This document shows positions 1 to 5,712 of a stretch of 7,585 bases of DNA, one piece after another; position 1 is the stretch's first letter, and each line of letters opens with the position of its first letter. The notes under the pieces were generated by a model. It searched no databases. It saw nothing but the letters and a program-made list of their open reading frames with translations, and was not told the DNA's origin. This stretch comes from Dehalococcoidia bacterium (lineage in GTDB: Bacteria > Chloroflexota > Dehalococcoidia > UBA2985): positions 1 through 7,585 of the forward strand of contig JASLXI010000036.1 in assembly GCA_030740415.1 (NCBI GenBank), written 5' to 3'. Both the position numbers and the translations under genes were made by a program.

Positions 1-1626
1 CTGTATCAAATCTTCCGAGACCGAGTCTAGAGAAGAGGTAGCCTCGTCCAGAACGATGAGGTGGGAGTCCTCCAGGATAACCCTGGCAATGGCAAGCCTC
101 TGCCTCTCACCCCCGGACAGGCGGTAGCCGCGCTCTCCCACAATGGTGTCAAACCCCCAGGGCATGTTCACAATGGTATCGTAAAGCTGAGCATCGCGGC
201 AGGCTCGCTCCAACTCCTCATCGTCCGCATCAGGACGAGCGTACAGGAGGTTATGCCTCACGGATTCGTGGTAGACAAAGGTGTCCTGGGTCACCATACC
301 TATCTGCTCCCGCAATGAAGGAAGCATTATGTGCCGAATATCCTGGCCGTCCAGGAGGACGCGCCCGAAAGTAGGATCGTAGAAACGGGGCACCAGGTAT
401 GTAATGGTAGTCTTACCCGCTCCACTTGGCCCCACTAATGCCACAGTTTGGCCAGGTTCCACAGTGAAGGAGACATCCTCCAACACCGGGTGCCCCTCTC
501 GATAGTGGAAGGAGATGTTCTGGAACTCCACTCGACCCTTCACCTTGAGTAACACATCCGCGTCGGGAGCGTCGGCTATCTCCGAAGTCGTGTCCAGGTA
601 TTGAAAGATGCGATCGAAGAGGGCCAAAGACGCGGTGACGTCCACGTGGACGCTGGCCAGGGAAGACGCAGGCCCGTACAGCCGGCTCAGGTAGGCTACA
701 AAAGCGACCACCGTGCCAATGGTCATGGAGTCCCGCAGCACCAGCCATCCTCCCATCCAGTAGACCAGTGCAGGGCCCAGGGTGCCAAAGAGCCCGATAA
801 TCATGAAGTACCACCGCCCTACCAGGGCATGGCGTATCTGAAGCCTCATGATCTCCCAGTTCTTCCCTCGAAACTTCTCCCGCTCCACACGCTCCTGGCC
901 GAAGATCTTCATGAGAATGTATCCCCCCACGCTGAGGGTCTCCTGGAGAATGTGTGTCAGGTCCGCCCGCTGCTCCTGGATATTTCTGGTCAGGTCCTGG
1001 CGGATTCGCCCCACTCTGCGGGTGGGAATGATAAACAGGGGCAGGATAAGCACCGAGACGATTGCCAACGGCCAGCTCAACCAGAATATCGTACCAACAG
1101 TGGTGGCCAAGATGATCACGTTGGACACAATGCTGACCAGAGTGCCCGTCACAACATTCTGAATGCCCGCGACGTCGTTGTTCAGGCGAGTGATGGTCTC
1201 GCTGGTGCGCACGTTGATGAAGAAGCCCAGATGAAGACTTTGGAGGTGACTGTATAGATGGTTCCGCATGTCGTACATCACTCCCTGGCCTATCAGGTTG
1301 CTCAGGTAGTTCTGTGCCACGCCGATGAACCCAGTGACCAGCGAAGCGAGTATCATGCCTAGGGCCAACCAACTGAGGAAGGATAGGTTACCCCCAGGTA
1401 TAGCACTGTCGATTATGGTGCGGATGAGGAGTGGGGGCACCAGGCCGATGATGGCAGAAGCCAAAATGCAGAGGAATATGACCGTTGCCCTGGCCTTGTA
1501 CGGCAGGAAATAGTGAAGCACACGCCGTATCATGGCCCCAGGTATAGGCGCAGTGGATTGCGAATTGTCTCTATCGCGACGCCCCTCGAAGTGATTGTGC
1601 ATGCCGCCCGGCCCTGAATGATCCAT
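1..1626 (-). CDS. ABC exporter, fused membrane and ATPase domains (MsbA/MdlB-like), C-terminus cut by window edge
   Basis: Half-transporter of the type IV exporter class: an N-terminal six-helix membrane domain followed by a nucleotide-binding domain, expected to work as a homo- or heterodimer in the cytoplasmic membrane and to pump lipids, drugs or peptides outward. The visible 542 residues run without interruption to the left edge. After a hydrophilic tail (1-35), hydrophobic segments lie near residues 47-66, 83-104, 163-201 and 272-315. The ATPase domain shows the A-loop Tyr375, Walker A GPSGAGKT (399-406), Q-loop Gln447, signature LSGGERQ (503-509), Walker B LIVLDE (523-528) with catalytic Glu528, and the D-loop SSLD (531-534). 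The signature and Glu are consensus, so this half should hydrolyse ATP. The H-loop and roughly the last 40-80 residues lie outside the window. The start at 1626 is chosen because an in-frame TAG directly precedes it and AAGGGG sits 5 bases upstream. An ATG at 1602 is the alternative. Substrate cannot be told. Confidence 0.96.
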   Translation of the reverse strand, partial: MDHSGPGGMHNHFEGRRDRDNSQSTAPIPGAMIRRVLHYFLPYKARATVIFLCILASAIIGLVPPLLIRTIIDSAIPGGNLSFLSWLALGMILASLVTGFIGVAQNYLSNLIGQGVMYDMRNHLYSHLQSLHLGFFINVRTSETITRLNNDVAGIQNVVTGTLVSIVSNVIILATTVGTIFWLSWPLAIVSVLILPLFIIPTRRVGRIRQDLTRNIQEQRADLTHILQETLSVGGYILMKIFGQERVEREKFRGKNWEIMRLQIRHALVGRWYFMIIGLFGTLGPALVYWMGGWLVLRDSMTIGTVVAFVAYLSRLYGPASSLASVHVDVTASLALFDRIFQYLDTTSEIADAPDADVLLKVKGRVEFQNISFHYREGHPVLEDVSFTVEPGQTVALVGPSGAGKTTITYLVPRFYDPTFGRVLLDGQDIRHIMLPSLREQIGMVTQDTFVYHESVRHNLLYARPDADDEELERACRDAQLYDTIVNMPWGFDTIVGERGYRLSGGERQRLAIARVILEDSHLIVLDEATSSLDSVSEDLIQ

Positions 1627-1631
1627 CTAGA

Positions 1632-1637
1632 CCCCTT
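1632..1637 (-). promoter_or_regulatory. Ribosome binding site of the ABC exporter
   Basis: AAGGGG on the minus strand lies 5 bases before the ATG at 1626. Together with the TAG codon immediately upstream of that ATG, it supports 1626 rather than 1602 as the start. Confidence 0.55.
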
Positions 1638-1639
1638 GT

Positions 1640-1653
1640 GCAATGTCCATTGC
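1640..1653. promoter_or_regulatory. Palindrome GCAATG-TC-CATTGC in the exporter leader, possible operator
   Basis: Two perfect 6-base inverted half-sites are separated by 2 bases, 14-27 bases upstream of the exporter ATG and just before its ribosome binding site. The size and symmetry suit a site for a small dimeric repressor (TetR-, MarR- or GntR-like families often control exporters of this type), or a short RNA hairpin in the leader. No regulator gene is in the window, so the role is inferred from position only. Confidence 0.35.
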
Positions 1654-1670
1654 CACGTCCTACAAGATCG

Positions 1671-1700
1671 AGTTTAACTGCAATCCCCAGCGGTCTGCAA
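1671..1700 (-). promoter_or_regulatory. Possible sigma70-type promoter for the ABC exporter
   Basis: On the minus strand, TTGCAG (1700-1695) and TAAACT (1676-1671) are spaced by 18 bases, resembling -35 and -10 boxes. Transcription would begin near 1664, which would put the palindrome at 1640-1653 just downstream of the start point, where a bound repressor could block elongation. Both boxes match the consensus only partly. Confidence 0.25.
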
Positions 1701-1725
1701 TGTGGTCTTACGAGAGACTCCGTGG

Positions 1726-1780
1726 TAGAATGGCCAAGGCCTCTCCACACTCACTCTAAAGCACATATAGAATGGACAAG
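1726..1780 (+). repeat. 13-base direct repeat TAGAATGGmCAAG, two copies 42 bases apart
   Basis: TAGAATGGCCAAG (1726-1738) recurs as TAGAATGGACAAG (1768-1780) with one mismatch. The copies are 42 bases apart, four helical turns, so both would face the same side of the DNA. The second copy ends 4 bases before the aminotransferase ATG and covers the place where its ribosome binding site should be. TAGAAT also resembles a -10 box, but no convincing -35 box precedes either copy. It could be a tandem operator or a local duplication. Confidence 0.35.
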
Positions 1781-1784
1781 AAAT

Positions 1785-2954
1785 ATGAATGTAGACCAGC
1801 TTAGAGAGCTCCTGCCCGTCACCCTGGACTTTATTTATATGAATACCGGTTGGGCGGGGCCTACGCCTACCTCAGTCCTTCATCGTATTGCAGAAACCCT
1901 GGAGCAGGAAGCCCGGGTAGGGCCTGCCAGTTCAAGAGGAGTGGCCCTTGGCCGTGAGGTCGACAACGAGGCCCGCGCCGCAGTTGCTTCCGCGCTGAAC
2001 GCGGGGGAAGAAGACGTGACCATCACACACAGTACCAGGGAAGGGGTAAATGTCGTTCTCTACGGCATGGACTGGCAGCCAGGAGATGAGATCCTGATAT
2101 GTGACCTGGAGCACCCCGCCCTTACCTCTCCGGCCGGTGTCTTGTCCCAACGCATGGGGGTCGAAGTGAACTCCGTCAGTATTCCCGTGCTGTCTCAGCA
2201 GTCAGAGGCGCTCGCGCTGGTGGCGTCTGCCATGAGCGAGCGTACCAAACTGGTTGCCCTAAGCCATATCCAATACACCTGTGGACTGCGCCTGCCAATC
2301 AAGGAGATAACCAGTGCCGCCCACGAAATGGGAATTCCCGTCCTGGTGGACGGTGCTCAGAGCTTCGGACAGGTGGATGTAAACGTCAGTGACCTGGGAT
2401 GCGATTTCTTTGCCCTGTCTGGCCAGAAGTGGCTGATGGGGCCTGTGGGGACCGGCGCCCTGTACGTCAGTCCTGAGCGACGCGATATGCTGGAACCCCT
2501 TTTTTCCACCAACGCCCTGGAGTCAGGCCGTGAGAACACACAGCGACGTCACCTGGCACGGTTTTCCCTCGTCTCCCAGAGCCCAGGCTTAGTAGCCGGA
2601 TTCTCTGAGAGCCTCCGCCTGGCTGCCGACACCGGCATCTCACAAATTGAGCAACGTACCATGAGTCTTTCGAATCTCCTTCGAGAGCGAGTTACCACTC
2701 TTGGTGGATGCAATCTCCTCAGCCCGACATCTCCTGGGTCTGCCTGTGGTCTCGTCACCGTCGGCCTGGACGGCTGGCCGCCTGAGGAACTTGTCACTGC
2801 TCTTCAGGAGCGTTTTGGCATCGTGGCCAGGACGGTACATGGCCCGGACGGCGTCCGCTTTAGCACACACTTTTTCAATACAACTAGCGAGGTAGAGAAG
2901 GTGGCGGAGGTGTTGGAGAGGTTGGCAACTGAGGGGTACCAAACTCCGGCCTAA
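1785..2954 (+). CDS. PLP-dependent class V aminotransferase family protein (cysteine desulfurase-like fold, not a desulfurase)
   Basis: Cytoplasmic fold-type I PLP enzyme of 389 residues, normal for the family. The cofactor pocket is readable: HSTREG (82-87) where the PLP phosphate is usually held, His110 in DLEHP stacking on the ring, Asp189 and Gln192 in VDGAQ contacting the pyridine N and O3', and Lys215 in SGQKW forming the Schiff base. The catalytic cysteine loop of NifS/SufS enzymes is absent. The matching C-terminal segment reads RTVHGPDGVRFSTHFFNT (350-366 region), which resembles the ending of isopenicillin-N-epimerase-like and EgtE-like members ('RxSxHxYNT'). So it is probably a lyase, epimerase or aminotransferase on a small amino acid or thiol compound, with the substrate unknown. 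I chose the ATG at 1785. A longer frame from 1638 adds 49 residues without family character and would cover the divergent regulatory region. No strong ribosome binding site is visible (GGACAAG, 4 bases upstream). The metallophosphoesterase gene follows after 56 bp. Confidence 0.9.
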   Translation: MNVDQLRELLPVTLDFIYMNTGWAGPTPTSVLHRIAETLEQEARVGPASSRGVALGREVDNEARAAVASALNAGEEDVTITHSTREGVNVVLYGMDWQPGDEILICDLEHPALTSPAGVLSQRMGVEVNSVSIPVLSQQSEALALVASAMSERTKLVALSHIQYTCGLRLPIKEITSAAHEMGIPVLVDGAQSFGQVDVNVSDLGCDFFALSGQKWLMGPVGTGALYVSPERRDMLEPLFSTNALESGRENTQRRHLARFSLVSQSPGLVAGFSESLRLAADTGISQIEQRTMSLSNLLRERVTTLGGCNLLSPTSPGSACGLVTVGLDGWPPEELVTALQERFGIVARTVHGPDGVRFSTHFFNTTSEVEKVAEVLERLATEGYQTPA

Positions 2955-2959
2955 TCCTC

Positions 2960-2976
2960 TGGTCTGGGCAAGACCA
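2960..2976 (+). terminator. Small hairpin after the aminotransferase gene, weak terminator or processing site
   Basis: TGGTCT and AGACCA form a perfect 6-bp stem around the loop GGGCA, starting 6 bases after the aminotransferase stop codon. No T-run follows, so it is a poor intrinsic terminator. It may only protect the transcript's 3' end, or be chance. Confidence 0.2.
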
Positions 2977-3010
2977 CCGGAGCTTACGGCCTAACATCTG
3001 TTGCTTACCC

Positions 3011-3580
3011 ATGCGCATAGGCCTTATTTCCGATACCCATCTGCCTTCCTCCATCCGCGAGCCTTGGCCAGAGGTGGCCGCAACATTTCATAACGTGGGC
3101 CTGATCCTGCACGCCGGCGACATCGTCACATCTCGAGTTCTGGATTGGCTGGAAAACATCGCTCCGGTGCTGGCAGCCCTTGGAAACAACGATTTCGGGA
3201 TAGACGATCCGCGGGTGAAGCCGGCACACATACTCGATATCGAAGGCTGGAGACTCGGCCTGATTCACGATGTTACTTCCGGAGTAAAATTCGATAGCCC
3301 TGTGGACATCGTAGTCAGCGGCCATACTCATTACGAACGACTAGTCCATCAGGGCAGTGTGGTACACGTCAACCCGGGTAGTGCAACATTCCCGCACCAT
3401 CACTCCACCAGGTTGGGCACTGTAGGCATCCTGGACCTTGACAGAGAGCGTATATTGGCATCCATTTTGCGCCTGGGAGATGGTCCACTGGTAGGAGATA
3501 TCCTTCTACCCAATCCAGGCATAGAGCTTCACCTGAATGTCACCCGCGATGGCCTCCATTCCACGGGCAGCCCACAGTAG
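3011..3580 (+). CDS. YfcE/MJ0936-type metallophosphoesterase
   Basis: Small calcineurin-like phosphoesterase of 189 residues that should hydrolyse phosphodiesters (possibly cyclic or other nucleotides) with two divalent metals in the cytoplasm. The metal ligands appear in order: Asp8 and His10 in SDTH, Asp37 in HAGD, Asn59 in GNND (58-61), His86 in LIHD, and His105 and His107 in GHTH (104-107), followed by the family-typical NPGS (121-124). The fifth block reads HD where YfcE and MJ0936 have HG. I believe this variant occurs in other members, so activity is still expected. The family core ends near residue 150, and the last 30 or so residues are an extension without a recognisable motif. No clear ribosome binding site precedes the ATG, which may mean translation depends on the upstream aminotransferase in a shared transcript. 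Nothing in the sequence names its physiological substrate. Confidence 0.9.
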   Translation: MRIGLISDTHLPSSIREPWPEVAATFHNVGLILHAGDIVTSRVLDWLENIAPVLAALGNNDFGIDDPRVKPAHILDIEGWRLGLIHDVTSGVKFDSPVDIVVSGHTHYERLVHQGSVVHVNPGSATFPHHHSTRLGTVGILDLDRERILASILRLGDGPLVGDILLPNPGIELHLNVTRDGLHSTGSPQ

Positions 3581-3680
3581 CCGTGGAGGATACTTAGATA
3601 CTGCTGAGCCGTCTGCCTATTGATTGCCCCATGAACGGATTCCAGATTCGCCTTGTCCGGGTAAGCTGCCCATGACAAAG

Positions 3681-3714
3681 TGGAGGTGACCCCTATACAG
3701 GGGATAGGCCTCCA
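3681..3714. repeat. Two-part inverted repeat downstream of the metallophosphoesterase
   Basis: TGGAGG (3681-3686) pairs with CCTCCA (3709-3714). Inside it, CCCCT (3690-3694) pairs with AGGGG (3699-3703) around the tetraloop ATAC, leaving an internal loop of 3 and 5 bases. An RNA read from either strand would form an 11-bp stem-loop. It lies 100 bases after the metallophosphoesterase stop. No T-run follows on either strand, so it is at best a Rho-assisted or 3'-stabilising element. Confidence 0.35.
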
Positions 3715-3965
3715 AATGGCACCCATCCGATGCAGATCAAGAGCCTTCCTTCACAGGCTGCATCTATAGGAATGACAGCCCGGCAGCCTTTGCCGAGGAC
3801 TGTAAATCATCTCCGCGCCCTTTTTGTACCATGAACGTCCTTGTGATTTCTCCACAGCCCGTTTTTCCCGCAGACGGCTCAAAGTCCTGGAACAGAACGA
3901 CCTTACCCCACACCTTCGGGATGCCGTGAGGATGCCCGTGCAGCATCACAGACTCTTTCTCCATC

Positions 3966-3991
3966 CCGAATCATTTCAGACAGTGATTCGG
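3966..3991. repeat. Perfect 8-bp inverted repeat with 10-base spacer
   Basis: CCGAATCA (3966-3973) and TGATTCGG (3984-3991) are exact inverted copies around TTTCAGACAG. A self-complementary octamer, AGGCGCCT (3996-4003), follows within 5 bases. No gene with firm support flanks it. It could be an operator for a lost gene, a transposon-end relic or a hairpin in a small transcript. Confidence 0.35.
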
Positions 3992-4161
3992 TGTCAGGCG
4001 CCTTTGTCGGCACCTATCAGATCCCACACGATGCGTTCCATGCTCCCAACTAGGTGGTGTGATCAGAAACGCTATCGGAGACTGAGGCAGCACCCTGCTT
4101 CGACGCAGGAGCAGGTACAGGACTCTTGCGAGATGTTAGCCCTGGTTCCTTCCCTCAAGTA

Positions 4162-4181
4162 CCCATTACATGGGGTGTAAT
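4162..4181. repeat. Overlapping alternative hairpins
   Basis: CCCAT-TAC-ATGGG (4162-4174) and ATTACA-TGGGG-TGTAAT (4165-4181) are both perfect inverted repeats and share bases, so only one could form at a time. No T-run and no assigned gene lie beside them. The finding is minor and may be chance. Confidence 0.2.
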
Positions 4182-4357
4182 ACGTTCCAGTTTAAGCACC
4201 TTGGAGGCCACATCAATGCCCCGTACCGCCTTATACTTGTGGAGCTACTGATCAACCTGTCGTAAGGTGAGAGCGTGTCTCTACGCAAAAGGTATCAGGA
4301 TAGAGGAGCAGGCTTCTTACAGGAACGCCTCAGGGAGGATAAGCTGCGCCGATTAGT

Positions 4358-4558
4358 TCAGGGATACAGGATATCTGAGGTCTTCTCAGGGAACAGCCCA
4401 CCACTTAATGCCCTGGGTCTCGGGGCGGATGGCTCAACGACGAACCTCTGCTCCAATTTATACTGCAGGAACCTCGTCTCATCTGGCACCCCCTTGTGAA
4501 GATTGGAGACCAGCTCATCATAGGGGGGCTGCAGAAAACCGTGGGTGAAGCAGTCCAA
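4358..4558 (-). other. Unrecognised protein-like reading frame after the DUF1801 pseudogene
   Basis: 66 codons are open from a TTG at 4558 to TGA. The peptide has a natural-looking composition (for example FLQPPYDELVSNLHKGVPDE and RFLQYKLEQRFVVEPSAP), with mixed charged and hydrophobic residues, but I do not recognise the family. It is in the same frame as the end of the DUF1801 remnant and is separated from it only by the TAG at 4567-4565 and two codons. It has no good start: TTG preceded by AGGGG at only 3 bases. It is either the remains of a second decayed gene or, less likely, a C-terminal extension cut off by that TAG. A frame on the opposite strand (4275-4499) covers most of it, and one of the two must be a shadow. 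Confidence 0.25.
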
Positions 4559-4564
4559 TAGCCC

Positions 4565-4922
4565 CTATCCCGACTCACGCTGGTTAGAGGCCACTGTTTC
4601 ACGCACCCAGTATGCGTACTGCTCAGGCTGAATATCGTCGAGGCTTTTTACCTTGACATGCCTCATTCTCTTACCGGTACCCTCGATTTTGCCTTTGGGG
4701 CCTGCCAGGCTGCCATCGTGAAAGAAGCCCAGGGATATATATCCATTCTTAGCCGATGGGTAGCAGACCTTCCCATTCTTCTACTAGGCGGGATTTCCCC
4801 ATTCATTAGTCTCGTTCAGGTCCAGAGCGCCTCCCAGTACAAGCTTCCAAGAAATCGGCCATCCTATTTGCACCTGAGTCTAGCTCTGACAGCCACTCAT
4901 CGGTGGTTTTCCTAGTTACCAT
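4565..4922 (-). pseudogene. Decayed DUF1801-family gene (YdhG-like fold), frameshifted and with two in-frame stops
   Basis: The C-terminal two-thirds clearly belong to the DUF1801 family of small cytoplasmic proteins of unknown function. The frame gives EWGNPA, two stops, then KNGKVCYPSAKNGYISLGFF, and later GKIEGTGKRMRHVKVKSLDD and a Trp-containing C-terminal helix (YWVRETVASNQ), ending at TAG 4567-4565. The stops are adjacent TAG codons at 4786-4781, where intact relatives have an aromatic or charged pair. A plausible start, ATG 4922 with GGGAG 7 bases upstream, opens MVTRKTTDEWLSELDSGAN, but in a different frame. That frame reaches TAA after 38 codons, so a one-base shift lies around 4825-4840. 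The total span of 358 bases (about 119 codons) fits a normal member, so the gene seems to have been inactivated by point changes rather than truncated. It lies directly downstream of the zinc-ribbon ORF and on the same strand. Confidence 0.75.
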
Positions 4923-4982
4923 CTCAGCGCTCCCAGAATCCTGCCCCGAGGTCATGCCTACAGTAGTTGCGGAGACACTACA

Positions 4983-5201
4983 CTAGGACGGAAGCGACCT
5001 TGGGTAGCTCTCCACCTCTCTTTCGGCAGATGCTTTTCGTCCGGCGACGTCGCGGACCGCTGGCACAGTTGTCTTGCACGTGCCGCACCAAATGCTATCC
5101 ACAACTGAAAGCATGAGGTTCTCTTTCTTCGCCGAGAAGGTTCCGACCTCTGAGTCACACACCCCACAGAGTTGGGCCACCTCAATCATGTCTCCTGGCA
5201 T
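4983..5201 (-). CDS. Small putative zinc-binding protein with two CxxC pairs
   Basis: 72 residues beginning MPGDMIEVAQLCGVC. Cys12/Cys15 and Cys39/Cys42 form two CxxC knuckles 23 residues apart, the arrangement of a treble-clef or zinc-ribbon site. The tail from residue 50 is polar and charged and has no motif. I do not recognise the family. The strongest evidence for translation is GGAGGG at 5211-5206, 4 bases before the ATG and the best ribosome binding site of the middle region. The gene follows another four-cysteine ORF 86 bp upstream on the same strand and precedes the DUF1801 pseudogene by 60 bp, suggesting a former three-gene transcript. Small proteins of this kind often bind nucleic acid or act as protein-interaction modules, but no specific role is visible. 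Decay of its neighbour means it may itself be a remnant. Confidence 0.5.
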   Translation of the reverse strand: MPGDMIEVAQLCGVCDSEVGTFSAKKENLMLSVVDSIWCGTCKTTVPAVRDVAGRKASAEREVESYPRSLPS

Positions 5202-5205
5202 CTTA

Positions 5206-5211
5206 CCCTCC
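5206..5211 (-). promoter_or_regulatory. Strong ribosome binding site of the 72-residue zinc-binding ORF
   Basis: GGAGGG on the minus strand, followed by TAAG and ATG, is close to the anti-Shine-Dalgarno complement. It argues that the short ORF at 5201-4983 is, or recently was, translated. Confidence 0.5.
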
Positions 5212-5287
5212 GAATTCCTTGCATCTTCACCGCATATCTAAAGCGAATCAAGAACCTACTGATCACACTATATTGCCCAGTGTTGTC

Positions 5288-5476
5288 TCAGGTGCCGAGC
5301 TTATCCAACAGCCTTGCAGCCCACAGTCGCAGCACATCTTCCACATCTATTCCACAGTGAGGGCACTCGGAGTCCCCAAATCTAATCCGCGTTCCACAAT
5401 GGTGGCAAGCCAGGACTTGGTACAAGCTATCGAGCACCTTGACTATTTGACCGTCCTTATTCAACCTTGGCCTCAT
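5288..5476 (-). CDS. Small zinc-ribbon protein
   Basis: 62 residues with a textbook zinc ribbon: CHHCG (24-28) and CPHCG (38-42), giving ligands Cys24, Cys27, Cys38 and Cys41 with a 10-residue loop. A basic N-terminus (MRPRLNKDGQ) precedes it, and a short amphipathic helix (VEDVLRLWAARLLDKL) follows it. This layout is common among free-standing bacterial zinc-ribbon proteins and in zinc-ribbon ends of larger proteins, so it could also be the C-terminal remnant of a longer gene. An in-frame TAG 5 codons upstream limits the start to the ATG at 5476. The ribosome binding site is weak. The gene ends in TGA, and the second four-cysteine ORF begins 86 bp downstream in the same direction. Its function is not evident. 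The metal site is credible from sequence, while its expression is inferred. Confidence 0.5.
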   Translation of the reverse strand: MRPRLNKDGQIVKVLDSLYQVLACHHCGTRIRFGDSECPHCGIDVEDVLRLWAARLLDKLGT

Positions 5477-5712
5477 TTCAAGTGACCACTATTCTACCAG
5501 CCATTACAAACCCATGCAGAGCCTCGTCAGGTAAATAAAACGGGTAGATGCGTCGTCACATCTAAATCCATCGCCTGGCATCCAACCGTATATTGCGTAA
5601 GGCCCTGACTGATTTGTATCTCCCTGAAGGCCGGTTACATGTGCTAGACTAGACCGCAACTTTTCTAGGCACTACACTATACAGGCATAAGGCAAACTTC
5701 TGGAAGTGGCAC
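5477..5712. other. Intergenic region between the zinc-ribbon ORF and the coiled-coil gene
   Basis: The divergent control region for the minus-strand zinc-ribbon ORF and the plus-strand coiled-coil gene should lie here. A -10-like TATACA at 5678-5683 could serve the coiled-coil gene, but no acceptable -35 box precedes it. I see no RNA gene or repeat in it. Confidence 0.3.

Larger units (their letters stand above)
3581..4357. other. Long stretch without a supported gene; inverted repeats and scattered protein-like frames
   Basis: I find no gene here that I would defend. Several minus-strand pieces look protein-like but are short and broken. One is 3964-3764 (66 codons, containing HGHPHGIPKVWGKVVLFQ), which has no ribosome binding site and begins next to an inverted repeat. 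A second lies around 4255-4150 and reads KYKAVRGIDVASKVLKLERI between in-frame stops. A third, around 4011-3900, reads DTESLSEMIRDGERV in a different frame. They may be remains of genes decayed beyond recognition, in line with the DUF1801 pseudogene just upstream on the same strand. A plus-strand frame at 3824-4180 is rich in Arg, His, Pro and Ser and looks like an antisense shadow. The stretch also holds the hairpins at 3681-3714, 3966-3991 and 4162-4181. Confidence 0.5.

Noticed and set aside
601..1257. Plus-strand frame of 218 codons, antisense to the exporter
   Set aside because: It is fully inside the exporter gene on the other strand, lacks any motif and has low-complexity His/Gln/Asp-rich composition typical of antisense frames.
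413..1372. Long minus-strand frame of 319 codons
   Set aside because: It lies in another frame of the same strand as the ABC exporter, whose motifs are continuous over the region. Its peptide is a Gly/Pro/His/Arg-rich shadow.
1638..1784. N-terminal extension of 49 residues for the aminotransferase from an ATG at 1638
   Set aside because: The added residues show no family character and would overlap the divergent promoter region and palindrome. The ATG at 1785 gives the normal family length.
3824..4180. Plus-strand frame of 118 codons
   Set aside because: It is rich in Arg, His, Ser, Gln and Pro without motifs, has no ribosome binding site and overlaps protein-like minus-strand fragments, so it is most likely a shadow.
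4358..4922. TAG readthrough (amber recoding), since all stops inside the DUF1801 frame are TAG
   Set aside because: TAG also ends the metallophosphoesterase and the 72-residue zinc-binding ORF in this window, and the DUF1801 gene needs a frameshift as well, so decay is simpler.
5219..5485. Plus-strand frames of 88 and 62 codons opposite the zinc-ribbon ORF
   Set aside because: They lack motifs, and the opposite strand carries the CxxC...CxxC pattern, so these are antisense shadows.
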